Positions 24,659-30,566 of a stretch of DNA of 30,566 bases are shown one piece after another. The DNA comes from an uncultured Acetatifactor sp. Lineage in GTDB: Bacteria; Bacillota; Clostridia; Lachnospirales; Lachnospiraceae. The translations under genes were made by a program, and so were the position numbers. Numbering within the stretch: the stretch's first letter is position 1; each line of letters opens with the position of its first letter. The stretch is taken from contig CAKSAM010000033.1 of assembly GCA_934436245.1 (NCBI GenBank), positions 1 to 30,566 of the forward strand, read 5' to 3'. Below the pieces are notes generated by a model, which saw nothing but the letters and a program-made list of their open reading frames with translations, did not search any database and was not told where the DNA came from.

Positions 24659-25288
24659 ATGGCAGTAGAAATAAAAGATGGTAAGAAAATTCTGGTAACA
24701 CCCGTATCCGCAGAGGATCTGAAAGATATTCATATCGGTGACATCGTATACCTGACAGGTGACATCACAACTTGTCGTGACGTGGCACACCGTCGTGTCG
24801 TAGAGGAAGGCAGAGAGATTCCTGTGGACGTCAGAGATGCAGCAATTCTGCATGCAGGTCCCATCATCCGCCCTCTGGGAGATGAAAAATACGAAATGGT
24901 ATCCGTAGGTCCCACCACTTCCATGAGAATGGAAAAATTTGAGTATGAATTCGTAGAGACCACCGGTGTCCGTGTTATCGTTGGAAAAGGCGGTATGAAG
25001 GAAAATACCGAGAGAGCTTGCAAAGATTTCGGTGCGATCCATTGCGTATTTCCTGCCGGTAATGCCGTAGTGGCAGCTGTTGAGGTAGAAGAAATCGTAG
25101 AAGCACAGTGGAAAGATCTGGGAATGCCTGAGACCCTGTGGCATTGCCATGTAAAAGAGTTCGGACCGTTGATCGTGTCCATTGACTCTTATGGAAAAAA
25201 TTACTTTGAAGAGAAGAAAGTGGAATACAACAAGAAAAAGGACGAACAGATTGAGATCATCAGCAAGCAGGTTGGCTTTATCAAATAA
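24659..25288 (+). CDS. ttdB: L(+)-tartrate dehydratase beta subunit
   Basis: The 209-residue protein is the second half of the hydro-lyase. Conserved stretches recalled from TtdB are present: [13 protein letters not shown] start, [46 protein letters not shown] and [13 protein letters not shown]. The Thr-Thr-Ser-Met-Arg region belongs to the active site in this family. ATG 24659 follows AGAAGGGAGAG. It should form a heterotetramer with TtdA in the cytoplasm. The C-terminal Lys-rich tail is unremarkable. Confidence 0.88.
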   Translation: MAVEIKDGKKILVTPVSAEDLKDIHIGDIVYLTGDITTCRDVAHRRVVEEGREIPVDVRDAAILHAGPIIRPLGDEKYEMVSVGPTTSMRMEKFEYEFVETTGVRVIVGKGGMKENTERACKDFGAIHCVFPAGNAVVAAVEVEEIVEAQWKDLGMPETLWHCHVKEFGPLIVSIDSYGKNYFEEKKVEYNKKKDEQIEIISKQVGFIK

Positions 25289-25320
25289 GTAAAAAGAAAT
25301 AACTAGTTAATATTATTCTG

Positions 25321-25363
25321 AGAGCTGGATTGTTGTATTTAAAAATATGGCAATTACAGCTCT
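25321..25363 (+). other. Long-loop hairpin between ttdB and the second carrier gene
   Basis: AGAGCTG (25321-25327) pairs with CAGCTCT (25357-25363), with further partial pairing of ATTG and CAAT inside an AT-rich loop of 29 bases. No T-run follows, so it is not a clear terminator. It could stabilise or attenuate the mRNA. Confidence 0.35.
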
Positions 25364-25393
25364 TTGTTGGAGTAAAGATAAAGGGAGACAAAT

Positions 25394-26668
25394 ATGACAT
25401 CTATGCATATTACATTAATTATTCTATTGATAACGATTATCGCATTTGCAACTGGTAAAGTTCCGTTTTCTGTTATTTCTTCCGGAATTATCCTTGCACT
25501 TGTTCTTACCGGAATCAGAACTCCGGCAGAGGCATTCAGCGGATTTATCAATACAAACGTTATCATGTTTGTTGCCATGTTTGTCATTGGTGCAGGACTT
25601 ACTAAGACAAAGCTGATCGATCATGCGCAGAATCTTGTAATTCGTTATAAAGAGAATCCGCGTATGCTGATTTTGTTATCCTGTCTGGCTGCAGCACTGC
25701 TGGCCTGCATTACAAATGCGACTGCCACAGCTGCTATTATGATTCCACTTCTGATTGAAATTGCCAATGATATCGGAACCAGCCGCAGCAAGCTTTTGTT
25801 CCCGGCCATGGCCTGTGCAAACATTGCCACTTCCATGACTTTTCTCGGACAGGGTGCGAGTAATATGACCTGGAATGATATCATGATGAAAGGCGGGGCT
25901 CCTCATTCTTTACAGGTATGGGACTTTACGATTGCAAGGATTCCACTGCTGATTGTGGCCATTGCTTACATGGTATTTCTCGGACATAAATTGATGCCGG
26001 ATATAGATAACAGTAAGTTTGATGATAATATACATAACAGGGAAAATTCGACAAAATTAAGTCCATTGAAAGAAAAAATTGCATTGATTATTGTTCTTAC
26101 AACAATTATCTTAATGCTTTTTGAAAATATAATAGGTATCAAAATGTACCTGATTGCATGTATAGGAGCTGTTCTGCTGGTGCTTACAGGTGTGCTCTCT
26201 GAAAAAGAAGCATTAGGAGCAATTCATCAGCCTACTATTTTTCTGTTTGCCGGGGTATTAACCCTTTCCGATGCCATTAAAGTAACCGGTGTTGGCGACC
26301 TGGTGGCGGATTATATGATTAAGATGGTAGGTGATACCACAAATCCGTATGTTATGATGGCGGTATTTTTTACGATTCCGTTTCTGCTTACACAGGTTAT
26401 GTCAAATCTGGCGACATTGACTATTTTCATTCCACTGGTTACTTCAGCATGTCTTAAGATGGGAATAGATCCGCGGGCTGCAGTAGTTGGAGTTCTTACT
26501 GCAAGCTGTATTTCCATCATGACTCCTATGGCTGCACCATGCCAGATCATGATCATGGAACCGGGTGGATACACTTTTAAAGATTATCTGAAATGTGGAG
26601 CACCGTTGGCATTGATCCTTGCAATGATGACCATTTTTCTCATGCCATTGATGTTCCCGTTCTATTAA
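25394..26668 (+). CDS. SLC13/DASS-type carrier (paralogue 2)
   Basis: The 424-residue protein is collinear with the carrier at 22199: both open with a TLI segment, share AFSGFIN(S/T)NVI(L/M)FVAMF, and end in LPxxFPFY. About 11 membrane segments are visible. The SNT sites are altered: the first reads ITNATATAAIMIPL and the second MSNLATLTIFIPL. This suggests different coupling or substrate. The coding sequence appears more AT-rich than ttdAB. Being downstream of the enzyme genes, it could export the product (succinate or oxaloacetate-derived acid) or take up another diacid. Start support is AAAGGGAGAC before the ATG. Confidence 0.78.
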   Translation: MTSMHITLIILLITIIAFATGKVPFSVISSGIILALVLTGIRTPAEAFSGFINTNVIMFVAMFVIGAGLTKTKLIDHAQNLVIRYKENPRMLILLSCLAAALLACITNATATAAIMIPLLIEIANDIGTSRSKLLFPAMACANIATSMTFLGQGASNMTWNDIMMKGGAPHSLQVWDFTIARIPLLIVAIAYMVFLGHKLMPDIDNSKFDDNIHNRENSTKLSPLKEKIALIIVLTTIILMLFENIIGIKMYLIACIGAVLLVLTGVLSEKEALGAIHQPTIFLFAGVLTLSDAIKVTGVGDLVADYMIKMVGDTTNPYVMMAVFFTIPFLLTQVMSNLATLTIFIPLVTSACLKMGIDPRAAVVGVLTASCISIMTPMAAPCQIMIMEPGGYTFKDYLKCGAPLALILAMMTIFLMPLMFPFY

Positions 26669-26726
26669 AGCTCTGATAACTAAGACTTTTTGTAAAGACC
26701 GAACACAGAGAGGGAAGAATAAGAAA

Positions 26727-27098
26727 ATGACATTACAAAAAATCATGCAGAAAATGACGTCCTATGTAGAACTGGTATTGTCAGTATTTTTGCTGTTGGT
26801 GGTGGTTGTGCTGACCGTGCGGCTCATCACACAGAGCGTGCCACAGCTGTGGTCGCAGCAGATGGAAGTCATGTATTATCTGGAAAGTGCGATGACGCTG
26901 GCAATTGGGATCGAGTTTGTAAAAATGCTCTGTACCCACACGCCGGAGACGATCATAGAGATTTTGTTGTTTGCGATATCCCGACAAATGATTGTGGAAC
27001 ATTTGTCGACAACAGAAACGATTCTCGGTGTAGGAGCGATCGCAGGACTTTTCGCGGTCAGAAAATATCTGTTTTGCGGAATTCGTAAGGAAACGTGA
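26727..27098 (+). CDS. Small membrane protein, PsiE-like
   Basis: The 123-residue protein has three to four hydrophobic segments (about 13-33, 45-64, 77-90 and 98-115) and a conserved-looking middle, ESAMTLAIGIEFVKML, then ISRQMIVEH. The pattern resembles phosphate-starvation-inducible PsiE family proteins, whose function is unknown. It lies 58 bases after the second carrier and may be the last gene of the ttd operon. It could be an accessory to the carrier or an independent gene. The family assignment rests on pattern memory only. Confidence 0.55.
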   Translation: MTLQKIMQKMTSYVELVLSVFLLLVVVVLTVRLITQSVPQLWSQQMEVMYYLESAMTLAIGIEFVKMLCTHTPETIIEILLFAISRQMIVEHLSTTETILGVGAIAGLFAVRKYLFCGIRKET

Positions 27099-27163
27099 GG
27101 AAGTAGGACTATTTCGCAAAAAAACGGTAGAGTCCAGAATTTGCAAATTTTCTAAAAATAGTA

Positions 27164-27192
27164 TTGACAAAACAGAAAAGAAAGATTATTCT
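27164..27192 (+). promoter_or_regulatory. SigA promoter of the T-box/trpXYZ operon
   Basis: TTGACA (27164-27169) and TATTCT (27187-27192) are spaced 17 bp. A 12-bp palindrome, AATTTGCAAATT (27138-27149), lies just upstream of the -35 box. Transcription should begin near 27199, leaving about 30 bases before the T-box stem I. Confidence 0.8.
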
Positions 27193-27199
27193 TAGACAC

Positions 27200-27514
27200 A
27201 TAAACAACATTCATAAGTTTACCAAACCTGTGAGGAAGAGTAGTAAGCCTTAGGGAATTTTACAGAGAGCCGTGGGTGGTGGGATCATGGTAAAGGAACT
27301 TTCGCCGAATGGACTTCCGAGGCTGGCCCGAGAACAGATCAGTTTTAGGCGTCAGCGGGATTCGGACCCGTTATCAAGCCGATGGATATGATAGTATCCA
27401 GAGAAAAGTGGACATAATCCGTAAGGATTTGTCAAATTGAGTGGCACCACGATGATGAGCAGGAGCTTATTACCGTCTCAAATGTATAGAAATATACATT
27501 TGGGGCGGTTTTTT
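27200..27514 (+). promoter_or_regulatory. T-box riboswitch leader, predicted specific for tRNA-Trp
   Basis: The leader shows the T-box layout: stem I begins near GAGGAAGAGTAGTAAGCC (27232), the distal segment AGAGAGCCGTGGGTGGTG is near 27267, and the specifier region is GAATGGACTTCCGAGG near 27308. I read the codon as TGG (27310-27312), meaning tryptophan, followed by the usual A. The T-box itself, GAGTGGCACCACG (27439-27451), presents TGGC; the C would pair with a G discriminator, as tRNA-Trp has. Uncharged tRNA-Trp should favour the antiterminator. The terminator at 27473-27514 completes the switch, and a trpX-type gene follows. Confidence 0.85.
27473..27514 (+). terminator. T-box-controlled intrinsic terminator
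   Basis: A 16-bp stem, CCGTCTCAAATGTATA (27473-27488) with TATACATTTGGGGCGG (27493-27508), contains two G-U pairs, a GAAA loop and six T. Its 5' flank lies just downstream of the T-box sequence, as expected for a competing antiterminator. Confidence 0.93.
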
Positions 27515-27517
27515 GTT

Positions 27518-27629
27518 ATGAAAGTCTTTCAATCCACATGACGCTTGTATGCAAATACGAATGTGGGGACAGATGCGAAAGCAGCTGGCTTTCATGACAG
27601 TGAAGGGTTCAGTAATCTTATGAGCAAAC
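27518..27629 (+). repeat. Divergent copy C of the folded intergenic repeat family
   Basis: ATGAAAG (27518-27524) can pair with CTTTCAT (27589-27595). CCACAT (27534-27539) pairs with ATGTGG (27561-27566) around a core that resembles the family core in layout, with a hairpin TGTAT-GCAA-ATACG. GCGAAAGCAGC (27575-27585) and ATGAGCAAAC (27620-27629) match copy A. The conserved left end is missing. It lies between the T-box terminator and trpX, so it would be part of the antiterminated mRNA. Confidence 0.4.
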
Positions 27630-27692
27630 TATTTTATGGTATGCGCTGCATATCATGGTACGCAGGACGTACAGAAAGCGAGGAATAAGATT

Positions 27693-28694
27693 ATGAAGAA
27701 GAGAATTTTAGCAGCAGTATTAACCGCAGTTATGGCAATGGGTGCCCTCACCGGATGTGGCAGCACAGGAAGCAAGGATAACTACACCATCGGTATTATG
27801 CAGTATGCCGTACACGGATCTTTGGATAACTGTCGTGAAGGATTTTTACAGGGACTTGCCGAGGAAGGCATCGTAGAGGGCGAGAACCTGACGATCGAAT
27901 ATGTCAATGCACAGGCAGACAACGGAACCTCCGCTATGACCGCCAGCAATTTCGTAAGTAAGAAAGTAGATATGATCTGTGCCATCGCAACTCCTTGCGC
28001 CATGGCAGCATATAATGCTACAATGAATACAGATATTCCCGTGATCTACACTGCAGTATCCGATCCTGTGGAAGCAGGTCTTGCCAATGAAGACGGTACT
28101 CCCGTAGGCAACATCACCGGTACTTCCGATGCGTTAGCAGTAGATGCACAGTTAAAAATGATCCGTGAGGTACTTCCCGAAGCGAAGACCATCGGTATCA
28201 TCTACACCACCAGCGAAGCAAACTCCATCAGCACCATCGCAGAGTACAAGGCTCTGGCAGGCAACTACGGATTCGAGATCGTGGACAGCGGTGTTACTGC
28301 AATGTCTGAGGTAGCTCTGGCAGCAGCGGATGTTGCATCCAAGGTAGACTGCATTACCAACCTGACGGACAATACCGTAGTAAGTGCACTGCAGACCGTA
28401 CTGGATGAAGCTAATAAAGCAGGCATCCCCGTATTCGGTTCCGAGGTAGAGCAGGTTAAGGCAGGCTGCGTGGCATCCATGGGACTGGAATATATCGAGC
28501 TTGGTAAACAGACCGGTAAGATGGCAGCGAAAGTCCTGAAGGGAGAGGCAAAGGCTTCCGAACTGAACTTCGAAGTGATTTCCGAGCCCAGCCTGTATGT
28601 GAACTTCGCAGCAGCAGAGAAGATCGGTCTGGAATTACCTGAGAACTACAAGACCGATGCTTACCAGTCTTTTGATGAGATCGTAGTACAGTAA
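27693..28694 (+). CDS. trpX: Tryptophan (aromatic amino acid) ABC transporter substrate-binding lipoprotein, TrpX-type
   Basis: The 333-residue protein starts with a lipoprotein signal, MKKRILAAVLTAVMAMGALTGC, with Cys22 in the lipobox. The mature part belongs to the ABC_sub_bind family (PF04392): YTIGIMQYAVHGSLDNCREGF, then IPVIYTAVSDPVEAGL, GTSDAL and an Asn/Asp-rich centre. It should capture the substrate outside the membrane and deliver it to the permease encoded next. ATG 27693 follows GCGAGGAATAAG; an upstream in-frame ATG at 27636 would add 19 residues before the signal and is rejected. Tryptophan as substrate is inferred from the T-box, since the family as a whole is broader. Confidence 0.85.
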   Translation: MKKRILAAVLTAVMAMGALTGCGSTGSKDNYTIGIMQYAVHGSLDNCREGFLQGLAEEGIVEGENLTIEYVNAQADNGTSAMTASNFVSKKVDMICAIATPCAMAAYNATMNTDIPVIYTAVSDPVEAGLANEDGTPVGNITGTSDALAVDAQLKMIREVLPEAKTIGIIYTTSEANSISTIAEYKALAGNYGFEIVDSGVTAMSEVALAAADVASKVDCITNLTDNTVVSALQTVLDEANKAGIPVFGSEVEQVKAGCVASMGLEYIELGKQTGKMAAKVLKGEAKASELNFEVISEPSLYVNFAAAEKIGLELPENYKTDAYQSFDEIVVQ

Positions 28695-28701
28695 TTGGGA
28701 T

Positions 28702-28727
28702 ATTACTGCCGTCAGGCAGAAAGTAAT
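28702..28727 (+). other. Stem-loop between trpX and trpY
   Basis: ATTACTGCC (28702-28710) pairs with GGCAG (28715-28719) and, after a two-base bulge, AGTAAT (28722-28727), around GTCA. No T-run follows, so it is not a full terminator. It may reduce transcription into the membrane genes and protect the trpX mRNA, giving more binding protein than permease. Confidence 0.45.
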
Positions 28728-28843
28728 AGAGTAATCTGGATATACAGAATTATAAGATATTATTTCGTATCCCCCGGTGAGACAAAACGAAGAACAGCCG
28801 CTAAGCCGTGAGGATAGAAGATATCTGTGGAATGGAGAGAACT

Positions 28844-29725
28844 ATGGCGTTATTATTAAGTGTATTGGAACAAGGAATGATCTACGGCATCCTGGCGCTG
28901 GGTGTCTACATTACCTATAAAATACTGGATTTCCCGGATCTTACGGTCGATGGCAGCTTCCCCTTTGGGGCTGCCATCACTGTGCGTCTGATCAACGGAT
29001 TTGGCGTACCGGCGATCCTCACGCTTCCCATTGCGTTCCTCGGCGGAGCACTGGTGGGAATCTGTACCGGACTGATCCATGTGAAATTAAAAGTCAGAGA
29101 CCTGCTCTCCGGTATCATCATGATGACCGGTCTGTATACTATCAATCTGTGGGTGGCAGGCTCCGGCTATGTAGCTATTTTTGATAAGGAAAATATTTTC
29201 AACAACAGCTTTGTGAATAGTATTACCCCGGACTTTTTGGTAAATTTCAAAAATGTGATCATTATCTTCCTGATCACCATGGTAGCAAAATATCTGTTAG
29301 ACTGGTATATGAGTACCAAGTCAGGATTTTTACTTCGTGCCGTAGGTGACAACGACACCATCGTTACCAGCCTCGGTGTGGACAAGGGACTGGTGAAGAT
29401 CGTGGGTCTGTCTATTGCCAACGGCCTGGTATCCTTAAGCGGCTGTATCTATGCACAGCAGCAGAGAAGCTTTGAAATCTCCATCGGAACCGGTGCGGTA
29501 GTCATTGGTCTTGCCAGTGTTATCATCGGCACCAGTCTGTTCAAGAAGGTAACATTCTTCCGTGTGACCAGCAGTGTAGTGGTAGGATCCATTCTCTATA
29601 AGGCATGTGTGGCAGTTGCCATGTTCGCAGGCATCAGCCCCAACGCCATCAAGCTGATTACAGCAGTCCTGTTCCTGATCATTCTCGTGATCAGCATGGA
29701 CAGAAAGAAGGTGAAAGCATGCTAG
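28844..29725 (+). CDS. trpY: ABC transporter permease, TrpY-type
   Basis: The 293-residue hydrophobic protein has about eight to nine membrane segments and belongs to the branched-chain/sugar-type permease family (BPD_transp_2). Recognisable features are EQGMIYGILALGVYITYKILDFPDLTVDGSFPFGAA near the start, and the cytoplasmic coupling region RAVGDNDTIVTSLGVDKGLVKIVGLSIANGL near residue 175. It should form the membrane channel with TrpX and TrpZ. ATG 28844 follows GGAGAG; the upstream GTG at 28808 is unlikely. Its stop overlaps the trpZ start by seven bases, so translation of the two is probably coupled. Confidence 0.85.
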   Translation: MALLLSVLEQGMIYGILALGVYITYKILDFPDLTVDGSFPFGAAITVRLINGFGVPAILTLPIAFLGGALVGICTGLIHVKLKVRDLLSGIIMMTGLYTINLWVAGSGYVAIFDKENIFNNSFVNSITPDFLVNFKNVIIIFLITMVAKYLLDWYMSTKSGFLLRAVGDNDTIVTSLGVDKGLVKIVGLSIANGLVSLSGCIYAQQQRSFEISIGTGAVVIGLASVIIGTSLFKKVTFFRVTSSVVVGSILYKACVAVAMFAGISPNAIKLITAVLFLIILVISMDRKKVKAC

Positions 29726-30492
29726 AGCTTATCAATATCAATAAAAATTACAATCCCGGTTCGGTCAATGAGCTGTGTCTGTTCAAGGATTTTAACCTGA
29801 CGGTAAAGGATGGAGAATTCGTGTCCGTCGTAGGAAGTAACGGTTCCGGTAAGACTTCCATGCTGAACATCATCTGCGGAAGTATTGCGGTGGACAGCGG
29901 CAAGATCCTGATCAACGGAGAAGATATTACAAAACAGAAGGATTATATCCGTCAGCGCCGGATCGGCAGAGTGTATCAGGATCCCTCCAAAGGGACCTGC
30001 CCCAGCATGACGATCTTAGAGAATATGTCTATCGCAGAGAATAAGGGCAAGCCTTATAATCTGGGACGTGGTGTGAATAAAGCAAAGCTGGAAACTTATC
30101 GCGAAATGTTGCGTCCTTTGAATTTAGGTCTGGAGGATAAGATGGGCGTGCAGGTCGGTTCCCTCTCCGGAGGACAGAGACAGGCGCTGGCACTGCTCAT
30201 GGCGACTATGACACCGATTGATTTCCTGATCCTGGATGAGCATACCGCAGCGCTGGATCCCAAGACTGCGGAGATCATCATGGAACTCACCGACCAGGTC
30301 GTGAAAGAGAAAAAAGTGACCACCATTATGGTCACACATAACCTCCGCTATGCCGTAGAGTACGGCAACCGCCTGATCATGATGCATGAAGGAAAAGCCA
30401 TCCTGGATAAGGCCGGTGAAGAGAAGAAGAGCATCAACACGGAAGAGATCATGGCGATCTTCAATAAGATCAGTGTAGAGTGCGGTAACTAA
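29719..30492 (+). CDS. trpZ: ABC transporter ATP-binding protein, TrpZ-type
   Basis: The 258-residue ATPase powers the transporter. Walker A is GSNGSGKTS (residues 39-47), the Q-loop region contains VYQDPSKGTCPSMTILENM, the signature is LSGGQRQ (149-155), and Walker B is FLILDEHTA (Asp173, Glu174). The H-loop His is in MVTHNLRYAVEYG. The start ATG 29719 lies within the trpY end (ATGCTAG) and the reading frame upstream of it is only overlap. No further gene of the operon is visible before the window ends at 30566. Confidence 0.93.
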   Translation: MLELININKNYNPGSVNELCLFKDFNLTVKDGEFVSVVGSNGSGKTSMLNIICGSIAVDSGKILINGEDITKQKDYIRQRRIGRVYQDPSKGTCPSMTILENMSIAENKGKPYNLGRGVNKAKLETYREMLRPLNLGLEDKMGVQVGSLSGGQRQALALLMATMTPIDFLILDEHTAALDPKTAEIIMELTDQVVKEKKVTTIMVTHNLRYAVEYGNRLIMMHEGKAILDKAGEEKKSINTEEIMAIFNKISVECGN

Positions 30493-30566
30493 ATTGAGAG
30501 TTAGTGAAGAAAATTGTATTTAATCCCCGTAGCCCTTGGCAGGGTATAAGAAACGCGGCACGCTCG

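Noticed and set aside
23726..25288. Fumarase annotation for the two-subunit hydro-lyase
   Set aside because: The class is shared, but the motif wording and the LysR/carrier context are closer to TtdAB. Fumarate or malate chemistry is not excluded.
27099..27163. Terminator of the ttd locus
   Set aside because: GGACT/AGTCC could pair, but the loop is long and no T-run follows; a 12-bp palindrome is nearby but it is not a terminator shape.

Overview
The window looks like chromosomal DNA of a gut-type clostridium, most likely family Lachnospiraceae. The reasons are the dgt-dnaG-rpoD-trmK block, a TGS-domain nucleoside kinase, a DUF6320 / acyltransferase / esterase trio, a CmpB-type membrane protein, T-box control of an ABC transporter, AGGAGG-type ribosome binding sites and moderate GC. 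No species call is justified from sequence reading alone.

Layout. 1-96: 3' part of a tRNA-Leu(CAG) and its terminator. 136-3221: a condensation-superfamily acyltransferase, a zinc-ribbon membrane protein and an HSL-type esterase. 3317-9802: housekeeping block (dNTP triphosphohydrolase, DNA primase, major sigma factor, tRNA m1A22 methyltransferase, nucleoside kinase). 9800-10416: a folded intergenic repeat, then rnpB with its own promoter and terminator. 10462-11208: a trypsin-like lipoprotein. 11312-15734: a probable metal-homeostasis group (a CobW/COG0523 GTPase with a long His/Asp/Cys tract, a second GTPase fused to a YcgQ/TIGR03943-like domain, an unknown polytopic membrane protein and a ZIP transporter). 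15794-17588: YlmH-like S4 protein and a CmpB-family membrane protein. 17875-21045: an OmpR-type two-component system. 21126-27098: a divergently controlled L-tartrate (or related C4-dicarboxylate) locus: LysR regulator, SLC13/DASS-type carrier, TtdA, TtdB, a second SLC13/DASS-type paralogue and a small PsiE-like membrane protein. 27164-30492: a T-box riboswitch, read here as tryptophan-specific, ahead of a trpXYZ-type ABC transporter.

The two best integrated units are the ttd locus and the T-box/trpXYZ unit. In the first, import and dehydration of tartrate to oxaloacetate sit beside a LysR gene whose promoter overlaps a near-perfect palindrome. In the second, the specifier (TGG), the T-box base facing the tRNA discriminator and the downstream gene family all point to tryptophan.

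The most unusual signal is a family of intergenic elements (2182-2294, 9800-9974 and, more divergent, 27518-27629). Two copies share an identical 24-base hairpin core, but the helices enclosing it have different sequences that still pair. That pattern suggests selection on structure. A separate element of about 200 bp with terminal inverted repeats and nested hairpins (23475-23672) lies inside the ttd operon.
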